Both the position numbers and the translations under genes were made by a program. This document shows, piece after piece, positions 1 through 9,501 of a DNA stretch of 64,000 nucleotides. The DNA lies in assembly GCF_009834545.1 (NCBI RefSeq), contig NZ_CP019427.1:4284001-4348000 (forward strand), written 5' to 3'. The DNA is from Pseudomonas sp. S04. GTDB lineage: Bacteria > Pseudomonadota > Gammaproteobacteria > Pseudomonadales > Pseudomonadaceae. Within the stretch, counting starts at the first letter, position 1. Every line of letters begins with the position of its first letter. The notes under the pieces are model-generated. The model worked only from the letters and a program-made list of their open reading frames with translations. It made no database searches and was not told the DNA's origin.

Positions 1-17
1 GAAAACAACACAATCCA

Positions 18-102
18 CTGTAGGAGCGAGCCTGCTCGCGATGGTGTATCAGTCGACACCAATGTGGATGACACTCCATCGCGAGCAAGCTCGCTCCTAC
101 AG
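18..102. repeat. REPIN (two inverted REP sequences)
   Basis: Two REP sequences in opposite orientation, at 18-44 and 76-102, share the core GTAGGAGCGAGC..GCTCGCGATGG and enclose a short loop. This is the usual fluorescent-Pseudomonas REPIN arrangement, a non-autonomous element mobilised by RAYT transposases. It lies just downstream of prpC (minus strand) and probably forms a hairpin in the 3' untranslated region. Confidence 0.9.
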
Positions 103-145
103 GGATCTGCGTTGAATTCAGATCCCTGCGTCAAACCCTCACCAT

Positions 146-1273
146 TCAGCGTTGTTCGATTGGCACGAACTTGCGCTGTTCGACGCCGGTGTACTCGGCG
201 CTCGGGCGGATGATGCGGTTGTTGGCGCGCTGTTCGAACACGTGTGCCGCCCAGCCGGTCAGGCGCGAGCAGACGAAGATCGGGGTGAACAGCTTGGTCG
301 GGATGCCCATGAAGTGGTACGCCGAGGCATGGTAGAAGTCGGCGTTGGGGAACAGTTTCTTCTGCTCCCACATGGTCTTGTCGATGGCTTCGGAGACCGG
401 GAACAGCACAGTGTCACCGACTTCGTCGGCGAGTTTTTTCGACCACCCCTTGATCACTTCATTGCGCGGATCGTTGTCTTTATAGATCGCGTGGCCGAAG
501 CCCATGATCTTGTCCTTGCGCTCGAGCATGCCCAGGGTGCCCTTGATCGCCTCTTCAGGCGAGGAGAAGCGCTGGATCATTTCCATCGCCGCCTCGTTGG
601 CGCCACCGTGCAGCGGGCCACGCAGCGAACCGATGGCCGCAGTGATGCAGGAGAACAGGTCCGACAGGGTCGAAGCGCAAACCCGCGCGGTGAAGGTCGA
701 CGCATTGAACTCGTGCTCGGCGTAGAGGATCAGCGACACGTTCATTACCTTGACGTGCAACTCGCTCGGCTTCTCATCGTGCAGCAGGTGCAAGAAGTGA
801 CCACCGATGGACGGCTCGTCGCTGACGCAATTAATGCGCTTGCCGTCGTGGCTGAAGCGATACCAGTAGCACATGATCGCCGGGAAGGCGGCCAGCAGGC
901 GGTCGGTCTTGTCGTGCTGCTCGCTGAAGCTGTGCTCGGCCTCCAGGTTACCGAGGAACGAGCAGCCGGTACGCATCACATCCATCGGATGGGCGTCGGC
1001 CGGAATGCGTTCGAGGACTTCTTTCAAGGCTTGCGGCAGGTCGCGCAGCTTGCTCAGCTTGGCCACATAGGCGTCCAGTTGCGCCTGGCTCGGCAGCTCG
1101 CCGTACAGCAGCAGGTAGGCCACTTCCTCGAACTGCGCATCCGCCGCCAGTTCGCGCACGTCGTAGCCACGGTAAGTCAGGCCTGCACCTTCCTGGCCAA
1201 CGGTGGACAGTGCGGTTTGCCCGGCAACCTGACCACGGAGCCCGGCGCCACTCAATACTTTTGCTTCGGCCAT
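146..1273 (-). CDS. prpC: 2-methylcitrate synthase
   Basis: Condenses propionyl-CoA with oxaloacetate to 2-methylcitrate, the first committed step of the cytosolic methylcitrate cycle. The 375-residue product has citrate synthase family blocks, including the histidine regions EHEFNAST and GPLHGGANE and the acidic segment GFGHAIYKDNDPR. I chose the ATG at 1273 because GGAG lies six bases upstream and it gives the normal family length; a TTG four codons upstream also opens the frame. It follows prpB with a 134-base gap that holds a hairpin repeat, and is probably cotranscribed with prpB and the GntR regulator. Later prp genes would lie to the left, outside the window. Confidence 0.95.
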   Translation of the reverse strand: MAEAKVLSGAGLRGQVAGQTALSTVGQEGAGLTYRGYDVRELAADAQFEEVAYLLLYGELPSQAQLDAYVAKLSKLRDLPQALKEVLERIPADAHPMDVMRTGCSFLGNLEAEHSFSEQHDKTDRLLAAFPAIMCYWYRFSHDGKRINCVSDEPSIGGHFLHLLHDEKPSELHVKVMNVSLILYAEHEFNASTFTARVCASTLSDLFSCITAAIGSLRGPLHGGANEAAMEMIQRFSSPEEAIKGTLGMLERKDKIMGFGHAIYKDNDPRNEVIKGWSKKLADEVGDTVLFPVSEAIDKTMWEQKKLFPNADFYHASAYHFMGIPTKLFTPIFVCSRLTGWAAHVFEQRANNRIIRPSAEYTGVEQRKFVPIEQR

Positions 1274-1337
1274 TGCTGTCTCCAATCTTGAATTTTTTAG
1301 GGAATCGGCAAGTTCTTTCTGATTAACAACGTATATG

Positions 1338-1398
1338 TGTAGCAGCTGGCGAGTCCTTCGGACTCGAACACAGCCTCGCGGGCTCGGCAGCTGCTACA
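1338..1398. repeat. REP-like inverted repeat between prpB and prpC
   Basis: The 11-base ends TGTAGCAGCTG (1338-1348) and CAGCTGCTACA (1388-1398) are exact inverted copies. Between them is a smaller hairpin, CGAGTCC TTC GGACTCG. This is a second hairpin repeat class, distinct in sequence from the GTAGGAGCGAG REPs elsewhere in the window. In the prpB-prpC transcript it could protect the upstream part or lower downstream expression. Confidence 0.75.
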
Positions 1399-1407
1399 GG
1401 GTTTGCC

Positions 1408-2298
1408 TTATTTCTTTGCCGCGAACAGCGCATCGAGCTTCTGCTCGAAGGTGTGGTAGTCGATGCGATCGTAAAGCTCCATGCGCGTCTGCATGGTGTC
1501 GATGACGTTCTGCTGCGTGCCATCGCGACGGATCGCGGTGTAGACGTTCTCGGCGGCCTTGTTCATGGCGCGGAACGCCGACAGCGGGTACAGCACCAGC
1601 GACACGTCGGCCGCCCTCAGTTGCTCGGTGGTGTACAGCGGCGTGGCGCCGAATTCGGTGATGTTGGCCAGGATCGGCGCTTTCACGCGGCTGGCGAACA
1701 ACTTGTACATCTCCAGCTCGGTGATGGCTTCCGGGAACACCATGTCGGCACCGGCTTCGATGCAGGCGGCGGCACGATCCAGGGCCGACTCCAGGCCTTC
1801 GACTGCCAGGGCGTCGGTGCGGGCCATGATCACGAAGCTGTCATCGGTGCGCGCATCCACGGCCGCCTTGATGCGGTCGACCATTTCCTGCTGGGTCACG
1901 ATTTCTTTATTAGGACGGTGGCCGCAACGCTTGGCGCCGACCTGGTCCTCGATGTGGATCGCCGCCGCGCCGAACTTGATCATCGACTTGACGGTGCGGG
2001 CCACGTTGAAGGCCGAGGAACCAAAACCGGTGTCGACGTCCACCAGCAACGGCAGGTCGCAGACGTCGGTGATCCGGCGGACGTCGGTCAACACGTCATC
2101 CAGCCCGGTAATGCCCAGGTCCGGCACGCCGAGGGAGCCGGCAGCCACCCCGCCACCGGACAGATAAATAGCCTTGAAACCGGCGCGCTTGGCCAGCAGC
2201 GCGTGGTTGGCGTTGATCGCGCCGACCACTTGCAACGGCTGCTCGCTGGCAACCGCATCACGGAAACGCTGGCCTGGTGTGCTCTTGTTGGAACTCAT
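1408..2298 (-). CDS. prpB: 2-methylisocitrate lyase
   Basis: Cleaves 2-methylisocitrate to pyruvate and succinate, the last step of the methylcitrate cycle. The 296-residue product belongs to the isocitrate lyase/PEP mutase superfamily. It carries the catalytic cysteine motif as [10 protein letters not shown], the metal-binding stretch [10 protein letters not shown], and the early block [13 protein letters not shown]. The start ATG overlaps the stop codon of the upstream GntR gene by four bases (ATGA), so the two are translationally coupled. Length and motifs are those of the Pseudomonas family. Confidence 0.96.
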   Translation of the reverse strand: MSSNKSTPGQRFRDAVASEQPLQVVGAINANHALLAKRAGFKAIYLSGGGVAAGSLGVPDLGITGLDDVLTDVRRITDVCDLPLLVDVDTGFGSSAFNVARTVKSMIKFGAAAIHIEDQVGAKRCGHRPNKEIVTQQEMVDRIKAAVDARTDDSFVIMARTDALAVEGLESALDRAAACIEAGADMVFPEAITELEMYKLFASRVKAPILANITEFGATPLYTTEQLRAADVSLVLYPLSAFRAMNKAAENVYTAIRRDGTQQNVIDTMQTRMELYDRIDYHTFEQKLDALFAAKK

Positions 2299-3017
2299 GA
2301 CTCACCTCGTGGAGTGACTGTCTGGTGGGCGCCGTCCTGATAGTGACGGGCGATGTTGCGTTTTGAAGCGCCGATGTGGCGACGCATCAATAACTCGGCC
2401 AATTCACCGTCACGGTCGGCGATGGCATCGAGAATTCGGTGGTGTTCGGCAAACGCCTGGCGTGGCCGATTGGGAGTGGCGGAAAACTGGATGCGGTACA
2501 TGCGCACCAGTTGATACAACTCGCCGCAAAGCATTTGGGTCAGCGTGCGGTTGCCGCTGCCCTGGATGATCCGGTAGTGGAAGTCGAAGTCACCTTCCTG
2601 CTGGTAGTAGCCCACGCCTGCCTGGAACGCCTCGTCGCGCTCGTGGGTCTCCAGGACCCGGCGCAGCTCGTCGATGTCTTCGCTGCTCATGCGCTCGGCG
2701 GCCAGGCGACAGGCCATGCCTTCCAGCGACTCGCGGATTTCATAGAGTTCAATCAGTTCGGCGTGGCTCAGCGATACCACTCGGGCCCCGACGTGCGGTA
2801 CGCGCACCAGCAGGCGCTGGCCTTCGAGACGGTGGATGGCCTCGCGCAGCGGCCCGCGGCTAATGCCGTAGGTGCGCGCCAGCTCTGGCTCGGAGATTTT
2901 GCTGCCCGGGGCGATGTCACCTTTGACGATGGCCGCCTGGATGCGGCGAAAGACGTTCTCGGAAAGGGTTTCCGAATCGTCCGAGGCCAGCACCGGGGGA
3001 TCGAGTTGATCCAGCAT
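2295..3017 (-). CDS. GntR/FadR-type regulator of the prp operon
   Basis: A 240-residue transcription factor with an N-terminal winged helix (about residues 15-85, including [21 protein letters not shown]) and a C-terminal all-helical FCD ligand domain (about 95-220). It is the first gene of the prp operon and overlaps prpB by four bases. It is the most likely regulator of propionate catabolism, probably sensing 2-methylcitrate; that is an inference from position. The open frame extends to 3158, but the family-like start is the ATG at 3017 (MLDQLDPPV). The 269 bases upstream of it hold the divergent promoter region toward the retropepsin-like gene. Confidence 0.88.
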   Translation of the reverse strand: MLDQLDPPVLASDDSETLSENVFRRIQAAIVKGDIAPGSKISEPELARTYGISRGPLREAIHRLEGQRLLVRVPHVGARVVSLSHAELIELYEIRESLEGMACRLAAERMSSEDIDELRRVLETHERDEAFQAGVGYYQQEGDFDFHYRIIQGSGNRTLTQMLCGELYQLVRMYRIQFSATPNRPRQAFAEHHRILDAIADRDGELAELLMRRHIGASKRNIARHYQDGAHQTVTPRGES

Positions 3018-3286
3018 ATTGTCGACACCTTGTGAGTCAATGCGCCATAAACTAGCCAATACCTGCCTTCCAGTCAAAGGAAATAGAGTGATTGTCGACA
3101 ATCGTCTAATAAACCCTTTGGATAAATCGAAATCGAAGGACCACCTCGGCGCTGGCACCAGAAAACCACCGTGCTAGAATGCCGCCCGCATTTGCCTGTC
3201 ATCTTTTTATGGCAGGCACACGAGGCGCTTGTGCAGCAATGCCAGTCACCTTGAACTGAAGAATGGACAGCAACGCGCCAGGATTT

Positions 3287-3823
3287 ATGAGACTCAAGCA
3301 CCTCCCTTTATTGCTCTGCCTGTCCTGCCTGCCGAGCCTTGGCTACGCGGGTGAAAAGACCGTGTACGGCCTCAACGAATACGCCCAGCTGTCAGGCATC
3401 GACCTGGAAGTCGCGGCCAAACTCGACACCGGGGCCAAGACCGCCTCCCTCAGTGCCCGCGATATCAAGCGTTTCAAACGCAACGGCGAGTCCTGGGTGC
3501 GCTTCTACCTGGCTATCGACGCCGCCCACTCGCACCCGATCGAACGCCCGCTGGCCCGGGTCAGCAAGATCAAGCGGCGCGCCGGTGACTACGATCCCGA
3601 AGAGGGCAAGAAGTACACCGCACGTCCGGTAATCGAGCTGGATATCTGCATGGGATCGGCTTTGCGCAGCATAGAAGTGAACTTGACCGACCGAAGTGCA
3701 TTCCAATACCCGCTCTTGATCGGCTCCGAAGCCCTGAAACGCTTTGATGCACTGGTCGACCCTAGCCTTAAATACGCTGCTGGCAAACCCGCCTGCGCCA
3801 CCGACGTTCACACCGCAGAGTAA
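3287..3823 (+). CDS. Retropepsin-like, RimK-associated envelope protein
   Basis: A secreted protein of about 178 residues in the family often annotated as ATP-dependent zinc protease or retropepsin-like aspartic protease. A signal peptide (MRLKHLPLLLCLSCLPSLGYA) is visible. The mature part carries AKLDTGAKTASL, whose DTG triad matches the catalytic motif of retropepsins. An in-frame ATG at 3263 would add eight residues; the ATG at 3287 gives a cleaner signal peptide. It lies six bases before a membrane protein with a transglutaminase-like domain and then an ATP-grasp ligase, a conserved trio. Some databases tie the trio to osmotic-stress tolerance under Rlo names. Its substrate is unknown. 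Confidence 0.75.
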   Translation: MRLKHLPLLLCLSCLPSLGYAGEKTVYGLNEYAQLSGIDLEVAAKLDTGAKTASLSARDIKRFKRNGESWVRFYLAIDAAHSHPIERPLARVSKIKRRAGDYDPEEGKKYTARPVIELDICMGSALRSIEVNLTDRSAFQYPLLIGSEALKRFDALVDPSLKYAAGKPACATDVHTAE

Positions 3824-3828
3824 TACCC

Positions 3829-5361
3829 ATGCGCGCTCTTACCCTTCATCTGAAACTGCTGATCGCCATCCTGGTGGTGCTGGGCATTTCAGTTACGGCC
3901 TATCAGATTTTCGTGCTGGGCATCCCGGTGACCGAAGACGCCACCGACGACCTGTGGAACATCGACGCCAAGGTCGAGTTTGTCGCCAGCGCCAAGGACC
4001 CGGTAAAGATCCAGATGTTCGTGCCGCCCTTGAGCCGCGACTATGTCAGCCTCAATGAAAGCTTCATCTCCAACAACTATGGGGTGGCGGTCAACCGCGT
4101 CGACGGCAACCGCAAGGTCACCTGGTCGGCACGCCGCGCCAAGGGCAACCAGACCCTGTACTACCGCCTGGTGCTGACCAAGCGTTACACCGCCGATAAA
4201 CCAAAGATCAAGGGCCCGACCTTCCGCGACAGCATCGCCATCGAAGGTCCGGAGAAGATCGCCGCCGAAGCCCTGCTCGCGCCGATCCGCCAGCACTCGG
4301 CCGACGTCGAGACCTTCATCAGTGAAGCGATCAAGCGGGTCAACAACAGCAACGACGACAACGCCAAGATGCTCCTGGCGGGCGACCCGGCGCCGGCGCA
4401 CAAGGCCAAGATCGTCGAGCTGCTGCTGTCCATCGCCCACGTGCCGGTGGAAAAGGTCCACACCATTCGCCTGGTGGCCGACCAGCCCCAGACCCCGGAA
4501 CTCTGGCTGCGCAGCTTCAACGGTACCGACTGGCTGTACTTCAACCCCGAGACTGGCGAACAGGGCCTGCCAAGCGACCGCCTGCTGTGGTGGACCGGCG
4601 ATGACAACCTGATCACCGTCGATGGCGGCAAGAAAGCCACCGTGACCTTCAGCCTGAACAACAGCGAAATGAACGCCATTCGCCTGGCCAAGCTGACCGA
4701 CGAGAACACCGACGCCAACTTCCTCGAGTACTCGTTGTACGGCTTGCCCCTGCAAACCCAGCAAACCTTCATGATCATGGTCATGATCCCGATCGGCGTG
4801 CTGGTGATCCTGATCCTGCGCAACCTGATCGGCCTGCAGACCCTGGGCACCTTCACCCCGGTGCTGATCGCCCTGGCCTTTCGCGAGACCCAACTGGGCT
4901 TCGGGATCGTGCTGTTTACCGTGATTACCGCCCTGGGCCTGTCACTACGCTCCTACCTTGAGCACCTGAAGCTGCAGATGCTGCCGCGCCTATCGGTGGT
5001 GCTGACGTTCGTGGTGGTGCTGATTGCCGCCATCAGCCTGTTCAGCCACAAGCTGGGCCTGGAACGCGGCCTGTCGGTGGCGCTGTTCCCGATGGTGATC
5101 CTGACCATGACCATCGAACGCCTGTCGATTACCTGGGAAGAACGTGGCGGTGGCCATGCCATGAAAGTGGCGATCGGCACCCTGTTCGCCGCCTCCCTGG
5201 CGCACCTGATCATGAGCGTGCCTGAGCTGGTGTACTTCGTCTTCACCTTCCCGGCGATCCTGCTGATCCTGGTGGGCTACATGCTGGCCATGGGGCGTTA
5301 TCGCGGCTACCGCCTGACCGAGCTGGTGCGTTTCAAAGCCTTCCTCAAGGCTGACTCGTAA
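3829..5361 (+). CDS. Inactive transglutaminase fused to seven-helix membrane domain
   Basis: A 510-residue inner-membrane protein. One N-terminal transmembrane helix (about residues 5-28) leads into a periplasmic region of about 300 residues that resembles a transglutaminase-like fold. The C-terminal 190 residues contain about six or seven hydrophobic segments, starting near MIMVMIPIGVLVILILRN. I see no clear Cys-His-Asp triad in the periplasmic part, in line with the family label of inactive transglutaminase. The stop codon overlaps the start of the next gene by one base (TAATG), so the two are coupled. Probably forms a unit with the retropepsin-like and ATP-grasp proteins. Confidence 0.8.
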   Translation: MRALTLHLKLLIAILVVLGISVTAYQIFVLGIPVTEDATDDLWNIDAKVEFVASAKDPVKIQMFVPPLSRDYVSLNESFISNNYGVAVNRVDGNRKVTWSARRAKGNQTLYYRLVLTKRYTADKPKIKGPTFRDSIAIEGPEKIAAEALLAPIRQHSADVETFISEAIKRVNNSNDDNAKMLLAGDPAPAHKAKIVELLLSIAHVPVEKVHTIRLVADQPQTPELWLRSFNGTDWLYFNPETGEQGLPSDRLLWWTGDDNLITVDGGKKATVTFSLNNSEMNAIRLAKLTDENTDANFLEYSLYGLPLQTQQTFMIMVMIPIGVLVILILRNLIGLQTLGTFTPVLIALAFRETQLGFGIVLFTVITALGLSLRSYLEHLKLQMLPRLSVVLTFVVVLIAAISLFSHKLGLERGLSVALFPMVILTMTIERLSITWEERGGGHAMKVAIGTLFAASLAHLIMSVPELVYFVFTFPAILLILVGYMLAMGRYRGYRLTELVRFKAFLKADS

Positions 5362-6347
5362 TGTTCGGTTTCTGGAAGACCTGGAAGGCCCTGGAGGCGC
5401 GGGGCATCATGGGCATAAACCGGCGTAACGCCGACTACGTGCTCAAGTACAACAAGCGCAGCCTGTACCCCATCGTCGATGACAAGATCATCACCAAGGA
5501 ACGGGCAATCAAGGCCGGTATCCACGTGCCGCAAATGTACGGGGTGATCTCCACCGAGAAGGAAATCGACAAGCTCGGCGAGATCATCGACGGCCACAGC
5601 GACTTCGTCATCAAGCCGGCACAAGGTGCCGGCGGTGACGGCATCCTGGTGATCGCCGACCGTTTCGAAGGGCGCTATCGGACCGTCTCCGGGAAGATCA
5701 TCAGCCATGAGGAAATCGAGCACCAGATTTCCAGCATCCTCACCGGCCTGTACTCCCTGGGCGGCCACCGCGACCGTGCACTGATCGAGTACCGGGTGAT
5801 ACCCGACCAGATCTTCAAGAGCATCAGCTATGAGGGCGTGCCGGACATCCGCATCATCGTGCTGATGGGCTACCCGGTGATGGCCATGCTGCGCTTGCCG
5901 ACCCGTCAGTCCGGCGGCAAGGCCAACCTGCACCAGGGCGCCATCGGCGTTGGTGTCGACCTGGCTACCGGCCTGACGTTGCGCGGTACCTGGCTGAACA
6001 ACATCATCACCAAACACCCGGACACCACCAACGCGGTGGACGGCGTGCAACTGCCCTACTGGGACGGTTTCATGAAGCTTGCCGCCGGTTGTTATGAACT
6101 GTGCGGCCTGGGCTACATCGGCGTCGACATGGTGCTGGACCAGGAAAAAGGCCCGCTGATCCTCGAACTCAACGCGCGTCCAGGGCTGAACATCCAGATT
6201 GCCAACGACTGCGGGCTGACGTTGCGCACCCACGCGGTGGAAGCGCGCCTGGAAGAGCTCAAGGCCCAGGGCATCAGCGAAACCGTGGAAGAGCGTGTGC
6301 GGTTTGTCCAGGACCGGTTCGGGCATATTCCTGCGGTCGAGGGCTGA
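5361..6347 (+). CDS. Alpha-L-glutamate ligase-like ATP-grasp protein
   Basis: A 328-residue cytoplasmic protein of the ATP-grasp superfamily, related to RimK-type ligases that form amide bonds between carboxylates and amino groups. Visible blocks are the nucleotide-binding segment DFVIKPAQGAGGDGILVI, the acidic triad region LILELNARPGLNIQIAN near residues 265-285, and an internal DLATG segment. It is the third gene of the envelope trio and overlaps the preceding gene by one base. By family it would ligate an amino acid to an unknown acceptor, but neither partner has been shown. A GC-rich hairpin repeat follows at 6373-6419. Confidence 0.8.
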   Translation: MFGFWKTWKALEARGIMGINRRNADYVLKYNKRSLYPIVDDKIITKERAIKAGIHVPQMYGVISTEKEIDKLGEIIDGHSDFVIKPAQGAGGDGILVIADRFEGRYRTVSGKIISHEEIEHQISSILTGLYSLGGHRDRALIEYRVIPDQIFKSISYEGVPDIRIIVLMGYPVMAMLRLPTRQSGGKANLHQGAIGVGVDLATGLTLRGTWLNNIITKHPDTTNAVDGVQLPYWDGFMKLAAGCYELCGLGYIGVDMVLDQEKGPLILELNARPGLNIQIANDCGLTLRTHAVEARLEELKAQGISETVEERVRFVQDRFGHIPAVEG

Positions 6348-6372
6348 TCGCCGAAACCGCTGCACCTGTCGC

Positions 6373-6419
6373 CAGCAGGCTGGCTCCCACACTGGGTCCG
6401 TGGGGGAGCCAGCCTGCTG
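6373..6419. repeat. Inverted repeat after the ATP-grasp gene
   Basis: CAGCAGGCTGGCTCCCAC (6373-6390) pairs with GTGGGGGAGCCAGCCTGCTG (6400-6419) across nine bases, with one bulge. It resembles a known fluorescent-Pseudomonas hairpin repeat class rather than a simple terminator, because no T-run follows. It may still end or stabilise the upstream transcript. Confidence 0.75.
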
Positions 6420-6501
6420 TTGATGGCCAATCCCCTCTAGGAGCATTTCCTACAGAGGACTACAATCGCCACCCCGCCTCAATGGCTGATCTACCCCGCT
6501 C

Positions 6502-7845
6502 ATGTCGACCTGTTCCGTATACCCGCTGCCCTATCACGCCAACCCCGCCGAGTATTTCGCGGCGATCCGTCATGCTCCCGGCAGCGTGCTGCTCGACAGT
6601 GGCCGGCCGACCGCCGAGCGCGGGCGATATGACCTGCTCAGCGCCTGGCCGCTGGCGACGCTGGCGGTCGCGCCGGATGAAAGCGGCGCAGGCTTCCTGC
6701 AACGCTTGCGCAGCACTCTCGGCCAATTGGGCGAAGCGACGATCCCGGCGCCTTTCGAACTGCCATTCGCTGGCGGCCTGATCGGCTACCTCAGCTACGA
6801 TTTCGGCCGGCACCTCGAGGCCCTGCCCCACCAGGCGCAAGACGACCTGCAACTGCCCGATGCGCGCTTCGGCCTGTATGCCTGGGCGCTGATCAGCGAC
6901 CACCTGCTGGGCACCAGCCAACTGGTGTTTCACCCCCACGTCAGCGCGGCCGAGCGCCAGCGCCTGCGCGAGGTGTTCAGCCAGCCATCTGCAGCCAACA
7001 GCGCGACCTTCAGCCTCAAAGGCCCCATGCAACCCGACCTCAGCCCCGAGGACTATCGGCAGGCATTCGAGCGCATCCAGCACTACATCCAGGCCGGTGA
7101 CTGCTATCAGGTCAACTTTGCCCAACGCTTCCGCGCGCAGTGCCAAGGCGACGCCTGGACCGCTTATTGCGCACTGCGGGCAGCGTGCCCGACGCCGTTC
7201 TCGGGTTTCCAGAGCCTGCCCGACGGCGGTGCAGTACTCAGTCTGTCACCCGAGCGTTTCGTCAAAGTCAGCCAGCGCCAGGTGGAGACCCGCCCGATCA
7301 AAGGCACCCGCCCACGCGGACGCGATGCCGCCGAAGACGCGGCCAATGCCGCTGAACTGCTGGCCAGCCCCAAGGATCGCGCGGAAAACCTGATGATCGT
7401 CGACCTGTTGCGCAACGACCTGGGCCGCACCTGCCGCATCGGCTCGGTGCGCGTACCGGAATTGTTCAGCCTGGAAAGCTACCCCAACGTGCACCACCTG
7501 GTGAGCAGCGTCACCGGCGAGCTGGCAGCCGACAAGGACGCCCTGGACCTGATCGCCGGCAGTTTTCCTGGCGGTTCGATCACCGGCGCGCCGAAAATCC
7601 GCGCGATGCAGATCATCGACGAACTGGAACCCACCCGTCGCGGCTTGTACTGCGGCTCGTTGTTGTACCTGGACGTGCGCGGGCAAATGGACAGCTCGAT
7701 CGCCATCCGCAGCCTGCTGGTCAAAGATACCCAAGTCTGCTGCTGGGGCGGCGGCGGAATCGTCGCCGACTCGCAGTGGCAGGCCGAGTATCAGGAGTCG
7801 ATCACCAAGGTGAAGGTGCTGCTCGAAACCCTGCAGAACCTATAA
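6502..7845 (+). CDS. pabB: Aminodeoxychorismate synthase component I
   Basis: Converts chorismate and ammonia to 4-amino-4-deoxychorismate for folate synthesis, together with the PabA glutaminase encoded elsewhere. The 447-residue product has the N-terminal anthranilate synthase I-like domain and the C-terminal chorismate-binding domain, with the signature runs SPERFVKVSQRQVETRPIKG, DLLRNDLGRTC and GGSITGAPKIRAMQIIDELE. The length fits PabB rather than TrpE (about 490 residues). It is flanked by hairpin repeats, so it is probably monocistronic. Confidence 0.92.
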   Translation: MSTCSVYPLPYHANPAEYFAAIRHAPGSVLLDSGRPTAERGRYDLLSAWPLATLAVAPDESGAGFLQRLRSTLGQLGEATIPAPFELPFAGGLIGYLSYDFGRHLEALPHQAQDDLQLPDARFGLYAWALISDHLLGTSQLVFHPHVSAAERQRLREVFSQPSAANSATFSLKGPMQPDLSPEDYRQAFERIQHYIQAGDCYQVNFAQRFRAQCQGDAWTAYCALRAACPTPFSGFQSLPDGGAVLSLSPERFVKVSQRQVETRPIKGTRPRGRDAAEDAANAAELLASPKDRAENLMIVDLLRNDLGRTCRIGSVRVPELFSLESYPNVHHLVSSVTGELAADKDALDLIAGSFPGGSITGAPKIRAMQIIDELEPTRRGLYCGSLLYLDVRGQMDSSIAIRSLLVKDTQVCCWGGGGIVADSQWQAEYQESITKVKVLLETLQNL

Positions 7846-7848
7846 AAA

Positions 7849-7913
7849 CATCGCGAGCAGGCTCGTTCCCACAGGGAGCACATTCCATTGTGGGAGCGAG
7901 CCTGCTCGCGATA
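7849..7913. repeat. REPIN between pabB and thrH
   Basis: Two inverted REP copies lie at 7849-7873 and 7889-7913, with cores ATCGCGAGCAGGCTCG and CGAGCCTGCTCGCGAT, separated by a 15-base loop. It sits between the convergent pabB and thrH genes, where it forms a hairpin in both 3' ends. Confidence 0.88.
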
Positions 7914-7929
7914 GCGTCCTCAAGGACGA

Positions 7930-8547
7930 TTACAGGCTCAACTCCCGGTTCGAAGCCTTGAGAAATTCCTGCTTCAACTCGGCAAACGTGTGCACCGCCG
8001 GAAACTGCGGGAACTCACGGATCACATTGTCCGGTGCATGGAACAGAATCCCGGCATCAGCCTCGCCCAGCATGGTGGTGTCGTTGTACGAATCACCCGC
8101 GGCGATCACCCGGTAGTACAGGCTCTTGAAGGCCAGGACCGACTGGCGCTTGGGGTCTTTCTGGCGCAACTGATAACCGGTGACCCGACCGGTCTCGTCG
8201 GTGACCAGGCGATGGCAGAGCAAGGTCGGGAAGCCCAGTTGACGCATCAGTGGCTGGGAAAATTCGTAGAAAGTGTCGGACAGGATCACCACCTGGAAGC
8301 GCTCACGCAGCCAATTGACGAACTCGATAGCGCCCTCCAGCGGCTTGAGGGTGCCGATCACTTCCTGGATATCGGCCAGCTTCAGGCCGTGCTCGTCGAG
8401 GATGCGCAGGCGCTGCTGCATCAGCACGTCGTAGTCGGGAATATCCCGGGTGGTTGCCCTGAGGGATTCAATCCCGGTTTTTTCGGCAAAGGCGATCCAG
8501 ATTTCCGGGACCAGGACACCTTCCAGGTCGAGACAGGCAATTTCCAC
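7930..8547 (-). CDS. thrH: Phosphoserine phosphatase/homoserine phosphotransferase
   Basis: A bifunctional HAD enzyme: it dephosphorylates phosphoserine and can transfer the phosphate to homoserine, linking serine and threonine synthesis in Pseudomonas. The 205-residue product starts with MEIACLDLEGVLVPEIW, the DxxGV motif of the HAD nucleophile written as DLEGV. It also has LSDTFYEFS (motif II) and AAGDSYNDTTML (motif III/IV). The start is the GTG at 8547: GGGAG lies six bases upstream and the family starts there. The frame extends fourteen codons further without family similarity. Confidence 0.93.
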   Translation of the reverse strand: MEIACLDLEGVLVPEIWIAFAEKTGIESLRATTRDIPDYDVLMQQRLRILDEHGLKLADIQEVIGTLKPLEGAIEFVNWLRERFQVVILSDTFYEFSQPLMRQLGFPTLLCHRLVTDETGRVTGYQLRQKDPKRQSVLAFKSLYYRVIAAGDSYNDTTMLGEADAGILFHAPDNVIREFPQFPAVHTFAELKQEFLKASNRELSL

Positions 8548-8721
8548 AACACACTCCCATTTGTACTGATTATTGAGTTGAGCGAGCAAAAGGACTGCCG
8601 AACTCTAGCGAGTCGCAACTCGCTGCGCAACGCAGACAAGCGCGCCAGCGGGCCTGGGTTTTTGCTAACATCGCCTGCATATAGAGCGCTTAGCGCCACA
8701 GACCTGTAGGAAACCGCCCTG

Positions 8722-9456
8722 ATGAGCCCATCGTTCGACGTCGCTGAACTCGCCGCGACCTATGCCAACAAATCCGCCCAGGACATTCTCAAACTGGCCT
8801 TTGCCGAGTTCGGGGACGACCTGTGGATCTCCTTCAGCGGCGCCGAGGATGTGGTGCTGGTGGACATGGCCTGGAAGCTCAATAAAAACGTCAAGGTCTT
8901 CAGCCTCGACACCGGGCGCCTGCACCCGGAGACCTATCGTTTCATCGATCAGGTGCGCGAGCACTACAACATCCAGATCGAACTGGTGTCGCCGGACCAC
9001 AGCAAGCTGGAACCGTTCGTCAAGGAAAAAGGCTTGTTCAGCTTCTACAAGGACGGTCACGGCGAATGCTGTGGCATCCGCAAGATCGAACCGCTGCGCC
9101 GCAAGCTCTCCAGCGTGCGCGCCTGGGCCACCGGCCAACGCCGCGACCAGAGCCCGGGAACCCGCAGCCAGGTGGCCGTGCTGGAAATCGACAGCGCGTT
9201 CTCCACCGCCGAGCGCCCGCTGTACAAGTTCAACCCGCTGGCGCAAATGAGCAGCGAAGAGATCTGGGGCTACATCCGCATGCTGGAGCTGCCCTACAAC
9301 AGCCTGCACGAGCGCGGCTTCATCAGCATCGGCTGCGAACCCTGCACCCGCCCGGTGCTGCCGAACCAGCACGAGCGCGAAGGTCGCTGGTGGTGGGAAG
9401 AGGCCACCCAGAAAGAATGCGGCCTGCACGCCGGCAACATCATCAAGAAAGCCTGA
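8722..9456 (+). CDS. cysH: Adenylylsulfate reductase (CysH)
   Basis: Reduces activated sulfate to sulfite with thioredoxin in assimilatory sulfate reduction. The 244-residue protein has the PP-loop-like block [14 protein letters not shown] and the nucleotide-binding segment [12 protein letters not shown]. It also has the cysteine pairs CCGIRK and CEPC that ligate a 4Fe-4S cluster. Those cysteines mark the APS-reducing type typical of Pseudomonas rather than the PAPS-reducing enterobacterial type. It is transcribed away from thrH, with 174 bases between the two starts. Confidence 0.94.
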   Translation: MSPSFDVAELAATYANKSAQDILKLAFAEFGDDLWISFSGAEDVVLVDMAWKLNKNVKVFSLDTGRLHPETYRFIDQVREHYNIQIELVSPDHSKLEPFVKEKGLFSFYKDGHGECCGIRKIEPLRRKLSSVRAWATGQRRDQSPGTRSQVAVLEIDSAFSTAERPLYKFNPLAQMSSEEIWGYIRMLELPYNSLHERGFISIGCEPCTRPVLPNQHEREGRWWWEEATQKECGLHAGNIIKKA

Positions 9457-9460
9457 TCCT

Positions 9461-9487
9461 GGTGGGAGCACAGCTTGCTCGCGACCA
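9461..9487. repeat. Single degenerate REP sequence
   Basis: GGTGGGAGCACAGCTTGCTCGC directly follows the cysH stop codon. It is one REP half without its inverted partner, between the convergent cysH and LysR genes. It differs from the core by several bases and is probably an old decayed copy. Confidence 0.6.
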
Positions 9488-9501
9488 TCACGCCGCGCGA
9501 T

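Noticed and set aside
1..145. Repeated GTAGGAGCGAG sequences considered as a CRISPR array
   Set aside because: They are paired inverted REPs spread over the window, without regular spacers or cas genes.
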